Shown here one piece after another: positions 10,591-21,071 of a stretch of 64,000 bases of DNA. The stretch lies in contig NC_071330.1 in assembly GCF_010183535.1 (NCBI RefSeq), positions 8,971,717 to 9,035,716 of the forward strand. Reading direction: 5' to 3'. This stretch comes from Caenorhabditis remanei (lineage: Eukaryota; Nematoda; Chromadorea; Rhabditida; Rhabditidae). The position numbers and the translations under genes were made by a program. Position 1 is the stretch's first letter, and every line of letters starts with the position of its first letter. Under the pieces are notes generated by a model. It worked only from the letters and a program-made list of their open reading frames with translations, searched no databases and was not told where the DNA came from.

Positions 10591-13258
10591 ATACAAGCAT
10601 TATAAATCTATATATTTATTTTTCTTTTGTCTTCCCGTCGCCTTTACTTTCTTTCATATACACCCCTCCCTTTATATAGTCGAATTTCTGTGATAAATCC
10701 TTATTTTGATTGTTGTTCTCTAATAACAATCTTGCAAACTCTTATCCATTCCCACACCCTCTTCGGCTTCAACCAATTTCGCACCATTCATTTTCACCTT
10801 CTTCACTGGATTTGTTGCCAAACGAATCTCATTATACACACGCACACGCTTTTCTTCTATTCTCTGATCGAAAAAGAAAGCAGAGTGTGGGTGGGGTGAA
10901 ACCAGGTGTGCAATATAGACATCAGTCAGATGATGAATTGAAGTTGAAGCAAGATGAAGTAGATGAATGAGAAGAACAGACTACAAAACAGGCATTAATC
11001 AGAATGAAGCGAAAGAGATATACTCCAATGGGTTAACCTGAATTTCAGTAATAGAAGGAAGAATTGAATTCCCAATAAGTTCTGGTTAGAAAATAGAACA
11101 CATATTTTAGTTTTCTCTAATTATAATATGTTATGAAAACCAAGTGTACTTTTCAATAGAACTGCGTCATTGTAGTGATATCACAAGGGAAAAACGAGCA
11201 ATATTGAGATATAAACTTATTTTTATATGGTCATTTTAAGAATGAAAAGAGAAAAAAGTACAACTCTTCGTTTTTTACCCGTAGGTGCGAGTCTAAATGC
11301 CGCAGTTATTCGATTATAGCATCTAGAAAGTTCAAAAAAAGAAAAGAATACTCAAAAATAAGTTCTATAAACATTGGTAACAGTTTGAACCTAAAGTTTG
11401 AACTCATGTTTATATAGTGGCAATGATAATTTATGCCAATTGACACTTTTTTTTGTTCTAACTTTTTGAGCTCTAGATTTTCAAGAGTTCGTTCTCGTAT
11501 TCCCACATTCTAATCGTCTTCACTTGTATAGTTTCTGAACGGGTTATATAATTTTAAAATCAACATTCAAGACGCCCACAATCCTTCTATTTCTAAACTT
11601 TCTGAAGCATGCTCTATAAGTATGTCTAGACTAATAACTTCGGAATGTTTCTTGTAATTCACACATCCAGAATCATTCATTTTTATGTTCTCCGATTATT
11701 GAACTCATTTTTCAAAAGATTTTTGTCTCTTCCAGTGATCCGAAAAGATCTGAAGGTTTAACTGAGTTTCCATATTTTTCAAATAACAAATGGAATATCA
11801 GTGACCTATTCTGTTGACATCAAATGACGAAACATAGATTCACAGAGTATAAAATATCAAAAAGTGAGGTATACTATTTAGGCCAACTGATATCTTTTCG
11901 CTTCACTACCTTTTTCTTTACCTCTCTCGTTTCTTCATTTTCTTTCTCTTCCTTCTTTTACATAATCAATATATAGCTTCTGTTGGTTGTCATGTTCACC
12001 CAGGTGTGTCTCTTTCCCCTCTCAGCTCACTTCTTCTTTTTTTCATAATAAGTTAGAGGAAATCGAAGAAATCTCTCACTTCATCTCTCATTCGTATTAC
12101 GTAACTCTTCTAGTCCTTTTTGAAATTTTTATTTGGAGGGGCAATTGAAACGTTTCAATTATCACGACATTTATCAATTTAAAATTAGAGATCATTCATT
12201 CTGAAAAAATGAATACATTTATCTTGTTACAATAGCAATACGAAGAATAGAATTCATTCGGAAAACGAACAATATGGCTCAATTGGCATTCTTCAAATCG
12301 AACAAAACCCAATAATTTTAACTTCACCTGTTATCATGCTCTCAAATATATTCTCTGTCCATGAGCTTTTCGAATTTTTATGAGACAATTCAGTTTCTGA
12401 AATCTCTTTCAAATGACTATCCGTCACCTCGGAAGAAACAGAGATCAGAATAGAAATCTCACTGATTTGCAGTTTTTTTTCCAAAAGTAACAATACAATG
12501 CTCGGTTTTATTGTATCGTTTTGAATTTCCAGATGTCTGAAAACCAAGTAATGGGGGTTTCGTATTAGTCTACCTGGTCTGCAAAATACGAATCAAATGA
12601 AAATCTTTCGGGGAATCATCGAACAAAGAAACATATCATGTATATTAGGAATACAACATCCATATCATCCAATTGCAAATCCTTCTCAACTCCCACATAG
12701 TTCCTTCTTTTTAAATTTTTTCTTTTCCTATTCGAAACAATAATTCATTTGTTATATCCACGGTAAGGTAGCTGTTGTCGTCAACAAATTCTCTCAGTTT
12801 TCTCCATCATATTTCTATTTTTCCCACTATTTTTCCCACTGACTTATTTTTCTGATACGAAGAGAACTGACTTGAAAAAAGAAAAAGAGGATCACTCTTT
12901 TTCTTGCATTTCAATGGTTAATCAAATCCTTCTATTCATCAGTAATCCCATCTTTTGTAATTCGTTTTCTTATTATTTTCCCTTTTCTTTTCGGAAAGAT
13001 CACTAAAAATTGTATCTTTCACACGGAACAATGAGAATTGAAATGAGGTTTTTATGAGAGAAATCCAAAATCTAGAAGCTCGTTGAGCCACTTCTCGTCA
13101 AGAAAATTTAATTATATATTAGTCCTTAGGTGTGGTCTCGTTTCCTCGTTTATTCTGATTCCCATTGGTGTACACATTCAAATACACACATCTTCTTCTC
13201 CTTCTCCTGATTCTTTCTCTTTTTTGTGTGTTCAATTGGTTTTTTTTGCAGAACTACT
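10591..13258. other. Long spacer or large intron, no coding sequence recognised
   Basis: About 2.7 kb of AT-rich sequence between the Gln/Pro-rich gene and the SRA1-like gene. It includes pyrimidine-rich tracts around 11,900-12,060 and 13,185-13,250, the latter ending in a good acceptor (tttttttgcag) just before the start codon at 13259. No frame has convincing codon use. It may hold the promoter of the downstream gene, or be part of a long intron if both genes form one locus. Confidence 0.5.
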
Positions 13259-15390
13259 ATGAATGAGACGATGCCTTCAATGAACTCCTCATCCAGTTTT
13301 TACGACTTTTTAGGTAAGTATTCTTCTCTAAGCGACAAACTGATGACTACAGGAAAAAAATCTTGTGGGAAGTTTATTTATTAATGAGTTGATATTCTGA
13401 TTTCCCGGCTATTTGCTGTCAAAAAATTCCGATTCGAATCGAGAAACCCAGCCTAGAACTAATAAATAACTATAATGAGTATTGTAAGAATAAACAAAAG
13501 AGAACTGAATTAACACTGACAATGTCCTCTGAAATATGCTTACAAGTGTATATTTTTAACGTAATCCTGTGATCATCGCTGTTCCGAACAACACAAAACT
13601 CCGCCCATTCTCTCCATGTCTGATTCCTATGGGAGTTTCTCTGAGTCACGTTCGAATGAAGATGAACCTGATATTTCTCTTGGTTTCTCCTTTTTTGTTG
13701 ATATTCTTCTCTAAGCGACAAACTGATGAGTCAACTAGGTGGGAGTAGTAAGAGAATCTGTTAATTTCTCATATATTTTTGAAGTGATACTTCAAATAAT
13801 ACAAAATACAAAAAACGTATTGATACAACTACAAAAATATTGTCAGAATCCAATCATATGAATTGGACTCTGGAATTGATATTTGTTTGGTCGGGATGAT
13901 CTTCGGAGATCTCAAAACTAACATGTATTTCAGACATTTTTCTCTTGTTGCTCAAAAACAACAACCCAATAATGCATTTTTATACTTTTCACAAAATTAT
14001 GTGCAATAAATCAATCAAAATCATGATATTATAGTTTATGTTATTACGATAATTTGAATTTTTCTTCTAGAAAGCCCATAAACCATGTAGAAAGTTTTCA
14101 AAACGTAATTTTTTTCACAAGATAGTTTTGTACCTCGTTTTGCGAAAAAACATTGCTTATAAAAGAAAAAGTATTGGATTAGTTGAATTGAATCGACTAT
14201 TGTTTGAATAGGATACCTGGACTAATCTACCTACGGAATCAGCCCATGTGGCATACGCCAGTATCCAACAATTGGTTCCCTAGCTGCGAAAGCTCCGCCC
14301 ACTTTTTCACATCCTCCAGTCCTTGAAAAGCATTTTCGAGAGAACACATCTCCCGTTTCAGCCGTTTCCCCTTTTTTTCCTAGCTTTGACTTCCCTCTTT
14401 CTTGTTACAGATTCCTCAATGGCCGAGAGATCCTCGTTCAGTTCAAGACCTGCTACATCGAGTTCTTTCAATAAAGAAGGTACTCCAACTAGCTCGGTGA
14501 GTGTTCTGAAAGTGTCAGATTACGTTTTTTAGATATAAAGTTTGTATAAATATCCTCATGCTTTCTCTTCTACTTTATTCAAGTTCAGTATATAGATATA
14601 CTAAAATACAGTCGCGTCGATTGATTATTTTTGATAACCGAAAAAACAAATCAGTTTGGGTCCAAAATTAGACAATTGAAATAGCCGAATAGCAAAAATT
14701 CCGTAGCTGACCAAGGCTCTCCACTTCTCATATCATTACAGAACATGTTTCCGTCATCCACTTCGGAAGAATGTATTTCTCAATTCACACTTCCAAACTA
14801 CGTGGAATCACCACAGTCAATTCAAAGTTTGGACACTGGAAAGTATGAACAAAAACTCATAAATACAAAAAAAAACTGAATTTGTTAATTTCAGTATACC
14901 GAAGAAAGTTCGAGGAGATCTGGATCTTACTGGACTGGAGCTCATGCCATTTTTATTCAAAGCTGCTGATAAACTGCATGCAATCAAAGATAAACAAGTA
15001 CGGTTGTTTGCTCTGAAATTATTTTAATAAAAAACTCCCTTGGTTTATGAATAAGTTGATATTTTAGGCGAAGGCAGAGGGAATCAAGAAAAGATTGATT
15101 CAGTTGCAAAACATGTTTAATGAAAATAAGATACCCGAACATCTCATAAGGAATCTGAACTATGTCGTCGATTGTAAGTGATTGTTCAATCTTTCTGAAA
15201 CTCAACTTTTTTTTCAGCCATCGAATATGAGAACTATCAACAAGCATGGGAACATTATAACAGATTTTCTCAGAGTATTCCAGAAGAAATGTCTAAAAGC
15301 TGGTTCTGGTTGTCGTCTCTAAAAATGCTGATTAGCGAGTTGAAAGGAGCCCAGCGGATTGGCTCTGCTGGATCACATTTTCGAAGTTAA
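13259..15390 (+). CDS. SRA1/Sec31 C-terminal-domain-like small protein
   Basis: Exons: 13259-13313, 14411-14496, 14742-14842, 14895-14997, 15068-15173, 15218-15390 (207 residues; all phases agree). The first 100 residues are Ser/Thr-rich. The C-terminal half is a helical domain (DLTGLELMPFLFKAADKLH, then IKKRLIQLQNMFNENKIPEH and SIEYENYQQAWEHYNRF) that resembles the five-helix C-terminal domain shared by SRA1 and Sec31. The first exon start is the weakest part of the model; a second Met lies at 14420 in exon 2. The stop codon overlaps a polyadenylation signal (taataaa at 15388-15394). A second, transposon-interrupted copy of the domain lies 600 bp downstream. The domain call is by eye and would need a profile search. 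Confidence 0.7.
13319..13346 (+). repeat. 28-bp direct repeat, copy 1
   Basis: tattcttctctaagcgacaa followed by actgatga, starting 4 bp inside the first intron of the SRA1-like gene. An identical copy is at 13702-13729. The pair brackets about 355 bp. Confidence 0.8.
13702..13729 (+). repeat. 28-bp direct repeat, copy 2
   Basis: Exact second copy of the 28-bp sequence at 13319-13346, in the same intron and orientation. It could be the footprint of a local duplication or of an insertion between the copies. Confidence 0.8.
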
Positions 15391-15994
15391 TAAATATTAA
15401 TATTCATTTTAAAATGTTCCCTGTTTTGTAAATATTATTTCATCAGTGTGCTTGATCCTCATTCACTTGTTGCCTCCAATTTACTGCTAATTGTCTTTTT
15501 GAGCCCAAAGGCCAGGGTATTTTGAATAGGGATTTTCTAATAAATTCTTCGCGATAAAATATTATTTCTACAGTATAAAATACAATGTTTCCAAGAAAAA
15601 GGCTAGAACTCAAGCCGTTTATTGGCCTGCATTTCGAGGAATTTCAGTTTCATTTCAACACGATGATCTACCTAGGAAAATATGAAGTACAACGACAGTT
15701 GTCTCACTTGGGATTCGTAAACCATCTGTATTTATCGAACGTTTCGTGTTGGTTTTCCCTTTAACAACTTGACCTTTATAGGCCTGGCGCGAATTTGAAC
15801 ATTTCAATCTACAGAGTGCGAAATTCAAACATGCTCTTCTCCATTTTTGATTAAACTTGTCAATTCCCACATTGTTTTTTAAACAATTTTTGATACAGGA
15901 TTCAGAATTGTTCCCTTACTTTCGCCAAAAAATTATCTTTAGATTTTTTGTTACCAACTTTTAATTAAACTATTATTCAACTTCCGATTACACA
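15391..15994. other. Spacer between the SRA1-like gene and its interrupted paralogue
   Basis: About 600 bp with no gene recognised. The SRA1-like transcript seems to end almost at its start, because AATAAA begins inside the stop codon. A minus-strand frame of 71 codons (15655-15870) has no homology I recognise and no supporting signals. Confidence 0.45.
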
Positions 15995-16260
15995 ATGACA
16001 CGTCAAAACTGTACTAACTCTGAATCGGCAAACTTCCGCAGGGCATTCATTTCTCAACAGAAAGAAGTGGAGACAGTGGAGTATAAATATACTAGACTAA
16101 TAAAGTTTGTTTATTTCATATGTCCAACTAATTAATTTTTTAATTGCAGTGAACCTACAAAAGTACGTGTAAATGTTGATCTCAAAGCACCTGATCTCTA
16201 TCTCTTACTACGAAAAGCTATCGAACGGTTATATGATTTCAAATGTTGCAAGGTAGGTAT

Positions 16261-16392
16261 ATACCGTGAAACCTGTAATAGAAGGGCAATTTTTTCTACT
16301 TTTCAACTCTTCTATAAGAAGCTATAAACACCTCCTCACTGTCCATCTATAATAAAGTTTTAGTGGATCTTCTATTACTGGTTTTACGGTAT
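16261..16392. mobile_element. Small MITE in an intron of the SRA1-like paralogue
   Basis: 132-bp element with imperfect terminal inverted repeats: ataccgtgaaacctgtaata on the left against the complement of tattactggttttacggtat on the right. It sits wholly inside the intron between exons 2 and 3 of the interrupted gene. No coding capacity. Confidence 0.75.
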
Positions 16393-16523
16393 CAAACTGT
16401 CCTTTGAAAGTTATACGGATGTCTTTAGAAAAAAGCAGTGTTGATCAGTCAACGATTCATGAATTATCAGCTATTGTTCACGAATGAAACAATTGGCGAC
16501 GGTCTACTTGCGAGTTTGAATCA

Positions 16524-16814
16524 GACTTGCAAAATTCCGGGCCGGCCCGCCGGCCCGGGCCGGATTTGAATTTTTGAACTTTTTTCACTACAATTTTTTG
16601 TCCAAAAATTTATTTTCTGAAAATTTTTCATATTTTTCCTCAAGTATATTTTTCAAAAACCTTCGAAACCTACAAAAAATTGTTTTTAAGAAATATTTTT
16701 CAAAAAAAATCGGGAAATTTTCGAAAAAAAAAATTGAATTTTTTTCAGTATTGAACATCCGGGCCCTAGAAATTTTCATTCCGGCCCGACCCGGCCCGGC
16801 CCGTTGCAAGTCTG
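16524..16814. mobile_element. GC-capped MITE inserted in an exon (copy 1)
   Basis: 291-bp element bounded by gacttgcaa and its complement ttgcaagtc, flanked by a 10-bp direct duplication gtttgaatca (16514-16523 and 16815-16824). The subterminal regions are runs of ggcccgg-type sequence; the centre is A/T-rich with no gene. The same architecture recurs at 24012-24318. A 9-10-bp duplication suggests a Mutator-like non-autonomous element, which is inference. Confidence 0.85.
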
Positions 16815-17034
16815 GTTTGAATCATGTTATTGATGGTAGTTAGCGTTCACATATAAATAATTGCTAATGCATTATAATGATAAATTTTCAGCAATTGAAT
16901 TTGAGGACTACGATTGCGCAAAGGTTTTTCTAGAACCACTCAACCAATTTCGTAGTATTGAAGATGAGACAAAGAACTGGAACTGGGTTGATGCAGTCAA
17001 CTCTCTGGTCCAAGCATTGACCCATAAGCTTTGA

Positions 17035-17649
17035 TAGATCGCTGTTGGAAATTTACGCTGGAATAGTCCTTTCACAATGTCTCCTCGTACTTTTGTTCAA
17101 AGGCGAAGAATCAAACTTTCCTAATAGGTAAAATTAATTTAAATCATTGAGAAAATTACTTTCTGTCGTGTGATCTTGTATATTGATAATAAATTTGATA
17201 CTTAATAAACATTTAACTTTAGTTTTTGTTAATGTGTTCTATAACCGCGCGGTTAACGGTTAACCGCACAGTTTGTTTAAAATTTAAAAAAAAACCCTAT
17301 TATGCCTGAAAAATCGACGCACATCTCAAACAAATTTCATTCACGAGGTAAATAGTGGAAAGGGAAACAAACTATACTTTGCTGAAGATAAATACTTTCA
17401 GTAACATAAATATATTTTTTCTTTCTGCTACCGAACATTTTTTAAATGGATTTAACAGAATTTTCATTCTAAACTTTCAAACGACAATCCGAAATAACGG
17501 GAGCGCGTGTTGTTTATCGTAAATCTACAATAACTCGACTCCGAGTTCATCACTTTCTCAAATTATCAATTTTCATTATTAATTTTCATTCTGTTGTAAA
17601 AAATTCAGACTTATAATTTTAAGTAAATTCCCATTATACCATATTACAG
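17035..17649. other. Spacer with a short perfect palindrome
   Basis: About 600 bp with no gene. It contains the 3' end of the interrupted SRA1-like gene, the palindrome gcggttaacggttaaccgc near 17250, and the presumed promoter of the small gene starting at 17650. Confidence 0.45.
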
Positions 17650-18188
17650 ATGCATCTATCACAAGCTCTCGCTCGAAATTTAAACACTCGGCACTGGAAC
17701 CGACGTATTTGGGAAGTCGGGTATAGAGGACAAATTCTTCCACAACAGAAAGCGTAAATTTATCTTGACTACAATAAAAAGTAATCGTTCAATTTTTTCA
17801 GAACAGGCCGTCCCGATTATCCTGTATCGGCGAACCGTGTCAACATACTGCGCGAAAGACTTGCAAGAGAGCAAATCGTTATGAATTTGCTCACTCGCCC
17901 ATATTCTACAGCCGTTAGTTTGTTTGCAAATGACAAGTTTTTAATTCATCAATTTAGGACGCAGAATTGACCTATCTTAGTTCTCAAAAGAATGTAAAAT
18001 CATTGGAAGAGTTACGAGTTCAAGAGTTCAAGAACCTCGAAGCTCAACGAATGCCAGGAAAACCGAAAAACACTGAAGGTTCGAAAACGACGATCAGAAA
18101 GCGGGCGAACGTCGGAAATCTTTTACATTGTCACACAACAGTTGAGGATTCTTTATCAGCCCTCGGAGACAGAAAACGATGGGATTAA
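17650..18188 (+). CDS. Small basic protein of unknown function
   Basis: Exons: 17650-17753, 17802-17913, 17958-18188 (148 residues). The start codon directly follows an attacag acceptor, suggesting trans-splicing. The N-terminus (MHLSQALARNLNTRHWNRRI) is Arg-rich without acidic residues, compatible with a mitochondrial presequence. The rest is hydrophilic with a likely helical segment (ANRVNILRERLAREQIVMNL) and a basic Lys/Arg tail ending GDRKRWD. The second intron uses a less usual donor, gttagt. It converges on guf-1, whose stop lies 164 bp away, and a polyadenylation signal (aataaa) is at 18242. I do not recognise the family; a mitoribosome-associated factor is a guess only. Confidence 0.7.
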
Positions 18189-18351
18189 AGCAACTGTACC
18201 GGAATTTTAGTAGTTTTTTTCGATATTTGTAGTTGCTTTACAATAAACCAAAATTAAATGAAGTTCATTCATAAAAAAACAAAAACTTAACAATGAAAAC
18301 ATATGTTGTGAATAGACCCTATTTTAATGAAAAATGAAACTGTATCAAAAA

Positions 18352-20578
18352 CTAATTCTTTAGAACATTCAAAAACGCTTCTTTGGGGATCTGTACGTTT
18401 CCAACCATCTTCATTCTTTCCTTTCCTTTCTTTTGATGACTCAATTTTTTGTTCAGGCGCTCCATTCCACCACCTCCAAAATTTCCTTTTAACAATTGAG
18501 AAAAGTCACGTTTCATTGGTTGAATAACAATTTGAGAAAGCGCTTTGGTAGAAGAGCCGACGCATGCTGAAAACAAAAAGTAGGACTTCTGATAGTGAGA
18601 AAAATGACAAACCTTTTATCGTGACTTCGAACTGTTGCCGAGGAATTTCTCTTTTGAGACGCTGAACTAAAGTTTTCGCACGATCACGAGCCATCGCTGC
18701 TGGCAAAATCTGTGAGAACTCGGTAACCTGAAATCTTTTTTTTAAATAAATTCAGGAGTTTACACACAAGTGCTTACCTCTTTACTGTTGATTAAAATTG
18801 AAAGTTTCAATAATCGAGTCTCCTGCCATCCATCTGGCTCATAATCGAAAGATGCGTATCCACTAGTTAGTTTTTTGAGCCGTTCGAAAAAGTCAACAGC
18901 TACCTCAGCAAGTGGCAGTCTCCATAAAATCATGAGACGGCTGGTGTCAATCGATGAAATTTCTCCACGCTCACCTCGACATTCAGAGCATAAACCGTTT
19001 ACTGTACCCATCATTTCATTGGGAACAATCATTCGAACTTTTACCATTGGTTCAAGGAAGGTTTCTACATCACTTTCCTCTGGAAACTTGCTCGGATCTA
19101 AAATCCGAATTTCACTCATTCCGTCGTATCGCTTCTTTCGAATACTTTCATTATCTTTGATCTTTGCTCGATATTCCACACTTGGTTGACATAAAATAAC
19201 GCTGGCATCGTATTCTTGCGAAAGGCGAGCTCCGAAAACTTCCATATGTAAAACTCCAAGAAATCCAATTCTCCATCCTAGTCCGAGTGCTTTACTTGCA
19301 TCTGGAGTTACAGTTACAGATGAATCATTCAGGCAGAGTCTCTCAACAGCTTGTTTTAAACTCTCATAATCAGCAGTGTCCACTGGGAACAGACCAGCAT
19401 AAACTGTTGGTTGGACCCCTTTGATTTTTGCGAAAGTTTGTACGGATTCTTTGTCAGTTTCCGCGGCGAAAAGAGTTTCTCCAACAACAGCTTCCTGAAA
19501 TAACAGTTATTTACCATATTCAGGAATTAATAGTTCTTACTTTCACTGTTCTCATATTGCATACTAAATATCCGACTTGTCCTGCTCTCAGTTCAGTGCA
19601 TTTCGCCATTTCCGGTCGCATCACTCCTACTTCAGTGACATCATACATCTTATCATTTTGGTATGAACGAATTTTATCTCCTTTTTTCACGGAGCCTTCT
19701 TTCACCATTATATGAGCGATGGCACCTCGAAAATGATCGAAATATGAATCGAAGATCATTGAACTGAATAAATTATTGTTTCAATTTTTCGTTAACCTAA
19801 AGTTTTCAATACCGGAAAGGGGCATCGATATTAGCGATAGGTGCTGGAACCCGCTCAATAATTGCATCTAGAACTCTTGCTACATTGAGCCCGCTCTTTG
19901 CAGAAATACGAAGACACTCTTCAGGATTGAACTCAAACAGGGTTTTCAACTGGGTTTCTACCTGAAACCGTGTCGCATTATCTATTTTTGTAAAAAAAAA
20001 CAAAGAACTCACTGATTTGATATCAGCGCCTGGAAGATCGATTTTATTGATGACGGGTATAATTTGAATGTTCTTTTCAAAAGCTAGCCAGAAGTTTGCA
20101 ATTGTTTGCGCTTGAACTCCCTGATTGGCAGCAACGAGAAGAAGAATCCCATCGCAAACTGCTAAGCTTCGAGATACCTGAAATATAAACAATCATTTAA
20201 TTTCAGAAAAAAGTAATTGTTAACCTCTGCTGAAAAATCTACATGACCAGGAGTGTCGATCAAATTCAGAAGAAATCCATTGTGTCGTAAAGCAGCTGTT
20301 TGAGCTTTCACAGTGATCCCTCGCTCTCGTTCAACTTGTAATTTATCCAACATTTGCTGTTGTCCTGGAGGAACGGCTCCACACAATTCTAATAATCGAT
20401 CGGCAAGAGTTGACTTTCCATGATCAACATGAGCCACGATTCCGAAATTTCTGATTTTATCCGGAGTGAACTCGCAAAGATTTATTAACTTGGTAGGATC
20501 CCCTGCAGAAGAATAATATCTCCATATTTCCCGTAATTTGAATAGATACGATTGTTTTAACAGCTTTCCCCGACTCAT
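18352..20578 (-). CDS. Mitochondrial translation factor GUF1/LepA (EF4) GTPase
   Basis: Back-translocating ribosomal GTPase of the LepA/GUF1 family, probably mitochondrial. Exons: 20578-20225, 20177-20013, 19961-19813, 19763-19541, 19494-18778, 18727-18613, 18566-18352 (645 residues). A presequence-like N-terminus ([20 protein letters not shown]) precedes the G domain: [18 protein letters not shown] (G1), [11 protein letters not shown] (switch I), [12 protein letters not shown] (G3) and [10 protein letters not shown] (G4). Domain II, EF-G-like domains and the LepA-specific C-terminus ([15 protein letters not shown]) follow. The first ATG after the acceptor, at 20584, opens only a two-codon frame, so MSRGK is preferred. 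The gene lies 490 bp downstream of cec-1 on the same strand. It corresponds, I believe, to ZK1236.1. Confidence 0.92.
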
Positions 20579-21071
20579 AACATGCCTGAAAATCACTTTT
20601 TTTTTAAAGATGTGATATTTTCAATGTGCTTAAAAACGAATATTTGATTTGAATAAAAGAACAACAGGGCTGCTCCATTGCCACGCTCAAGAGATAAGAG
20701 ACGCAGGTAAATCACTGATTTCTCAAGAAGGTGATCGCTAAAGTGAGGCGAGAAACTTTAAAAACTCACAAAGTTATTTTAATATTTTACATAAACATAC
20801 TTTATTCTTCAGAAAATGCGGAGCATTAAGAGTAATTCAAAATAGAATGATGTTGTTGGATCGTGTAGTGATTCTGACTAATTTGGAATTCAGTGTTAAG
20901 AATTTGGAAAAAAAATGAAGAAATGACCGAAAACAAGCAAGTTTCGAAATATTGATACAACTTTAAAAATGGGATGAAAGTGTGATGGAAAGGAATTAGA
21001 CAGAGAGATTGTTCGAAAACACATGGAGAATCAATGGTTATCATGTAATGTTTTTCAAGTTCAAATACAGT
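20579..21071. other. Spacer between cec-1 and guf-1
   Basis: About 490 bp. It must hold the cec-1 3' UTR and the 5' region of guf-1, where the tttcag acceptor at 20586-20591 (read on the minus strand) marks a probable trans-splice site. The distance is long for a typical nematode operon but not excluded. No other gene seen. Confidence 0.5.

Larger units (their letters stand above)
15995..17034 (+). pseudogene. Second SRA1-like domain gene, exon split by a transposable element
   Basis: Exons that mirror the upstream SRA1-like gene: 15995-16080, 16150-16252, 16429-16523 continued at 16825-16835, and 16892-17034. Segments align one to one: KVRVNVDLKAPDLYLLLRKA with KVRGDLDLTGLELMPFLFKA; FMNYQLLFTNETIGDGLL with LIQLQNMFNENKIPEHLI; AIEFEDYDCAKVFLEP with SIEYENYQQAWEHYNR. 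Intron positions and phases are identical. A 291-bp GC-capped element with a 10-bp target duplication sits inside the third exon and brings an in-frame stop soon after entry, so the gene as sequenced should be broken unless the element is spliced out. Without the element it would encode about 145 residues. Polyadenylation signals follow at 17188 and 17204. Confidence 0.75.

Noticed and set aside
13470..13721. 83-codon minus-strand frame inside the SRA1-like first intron
   Set aside because: Ends within a direct repeat, has no splice signals or recognisable similarity, and lies antisense in an intron.
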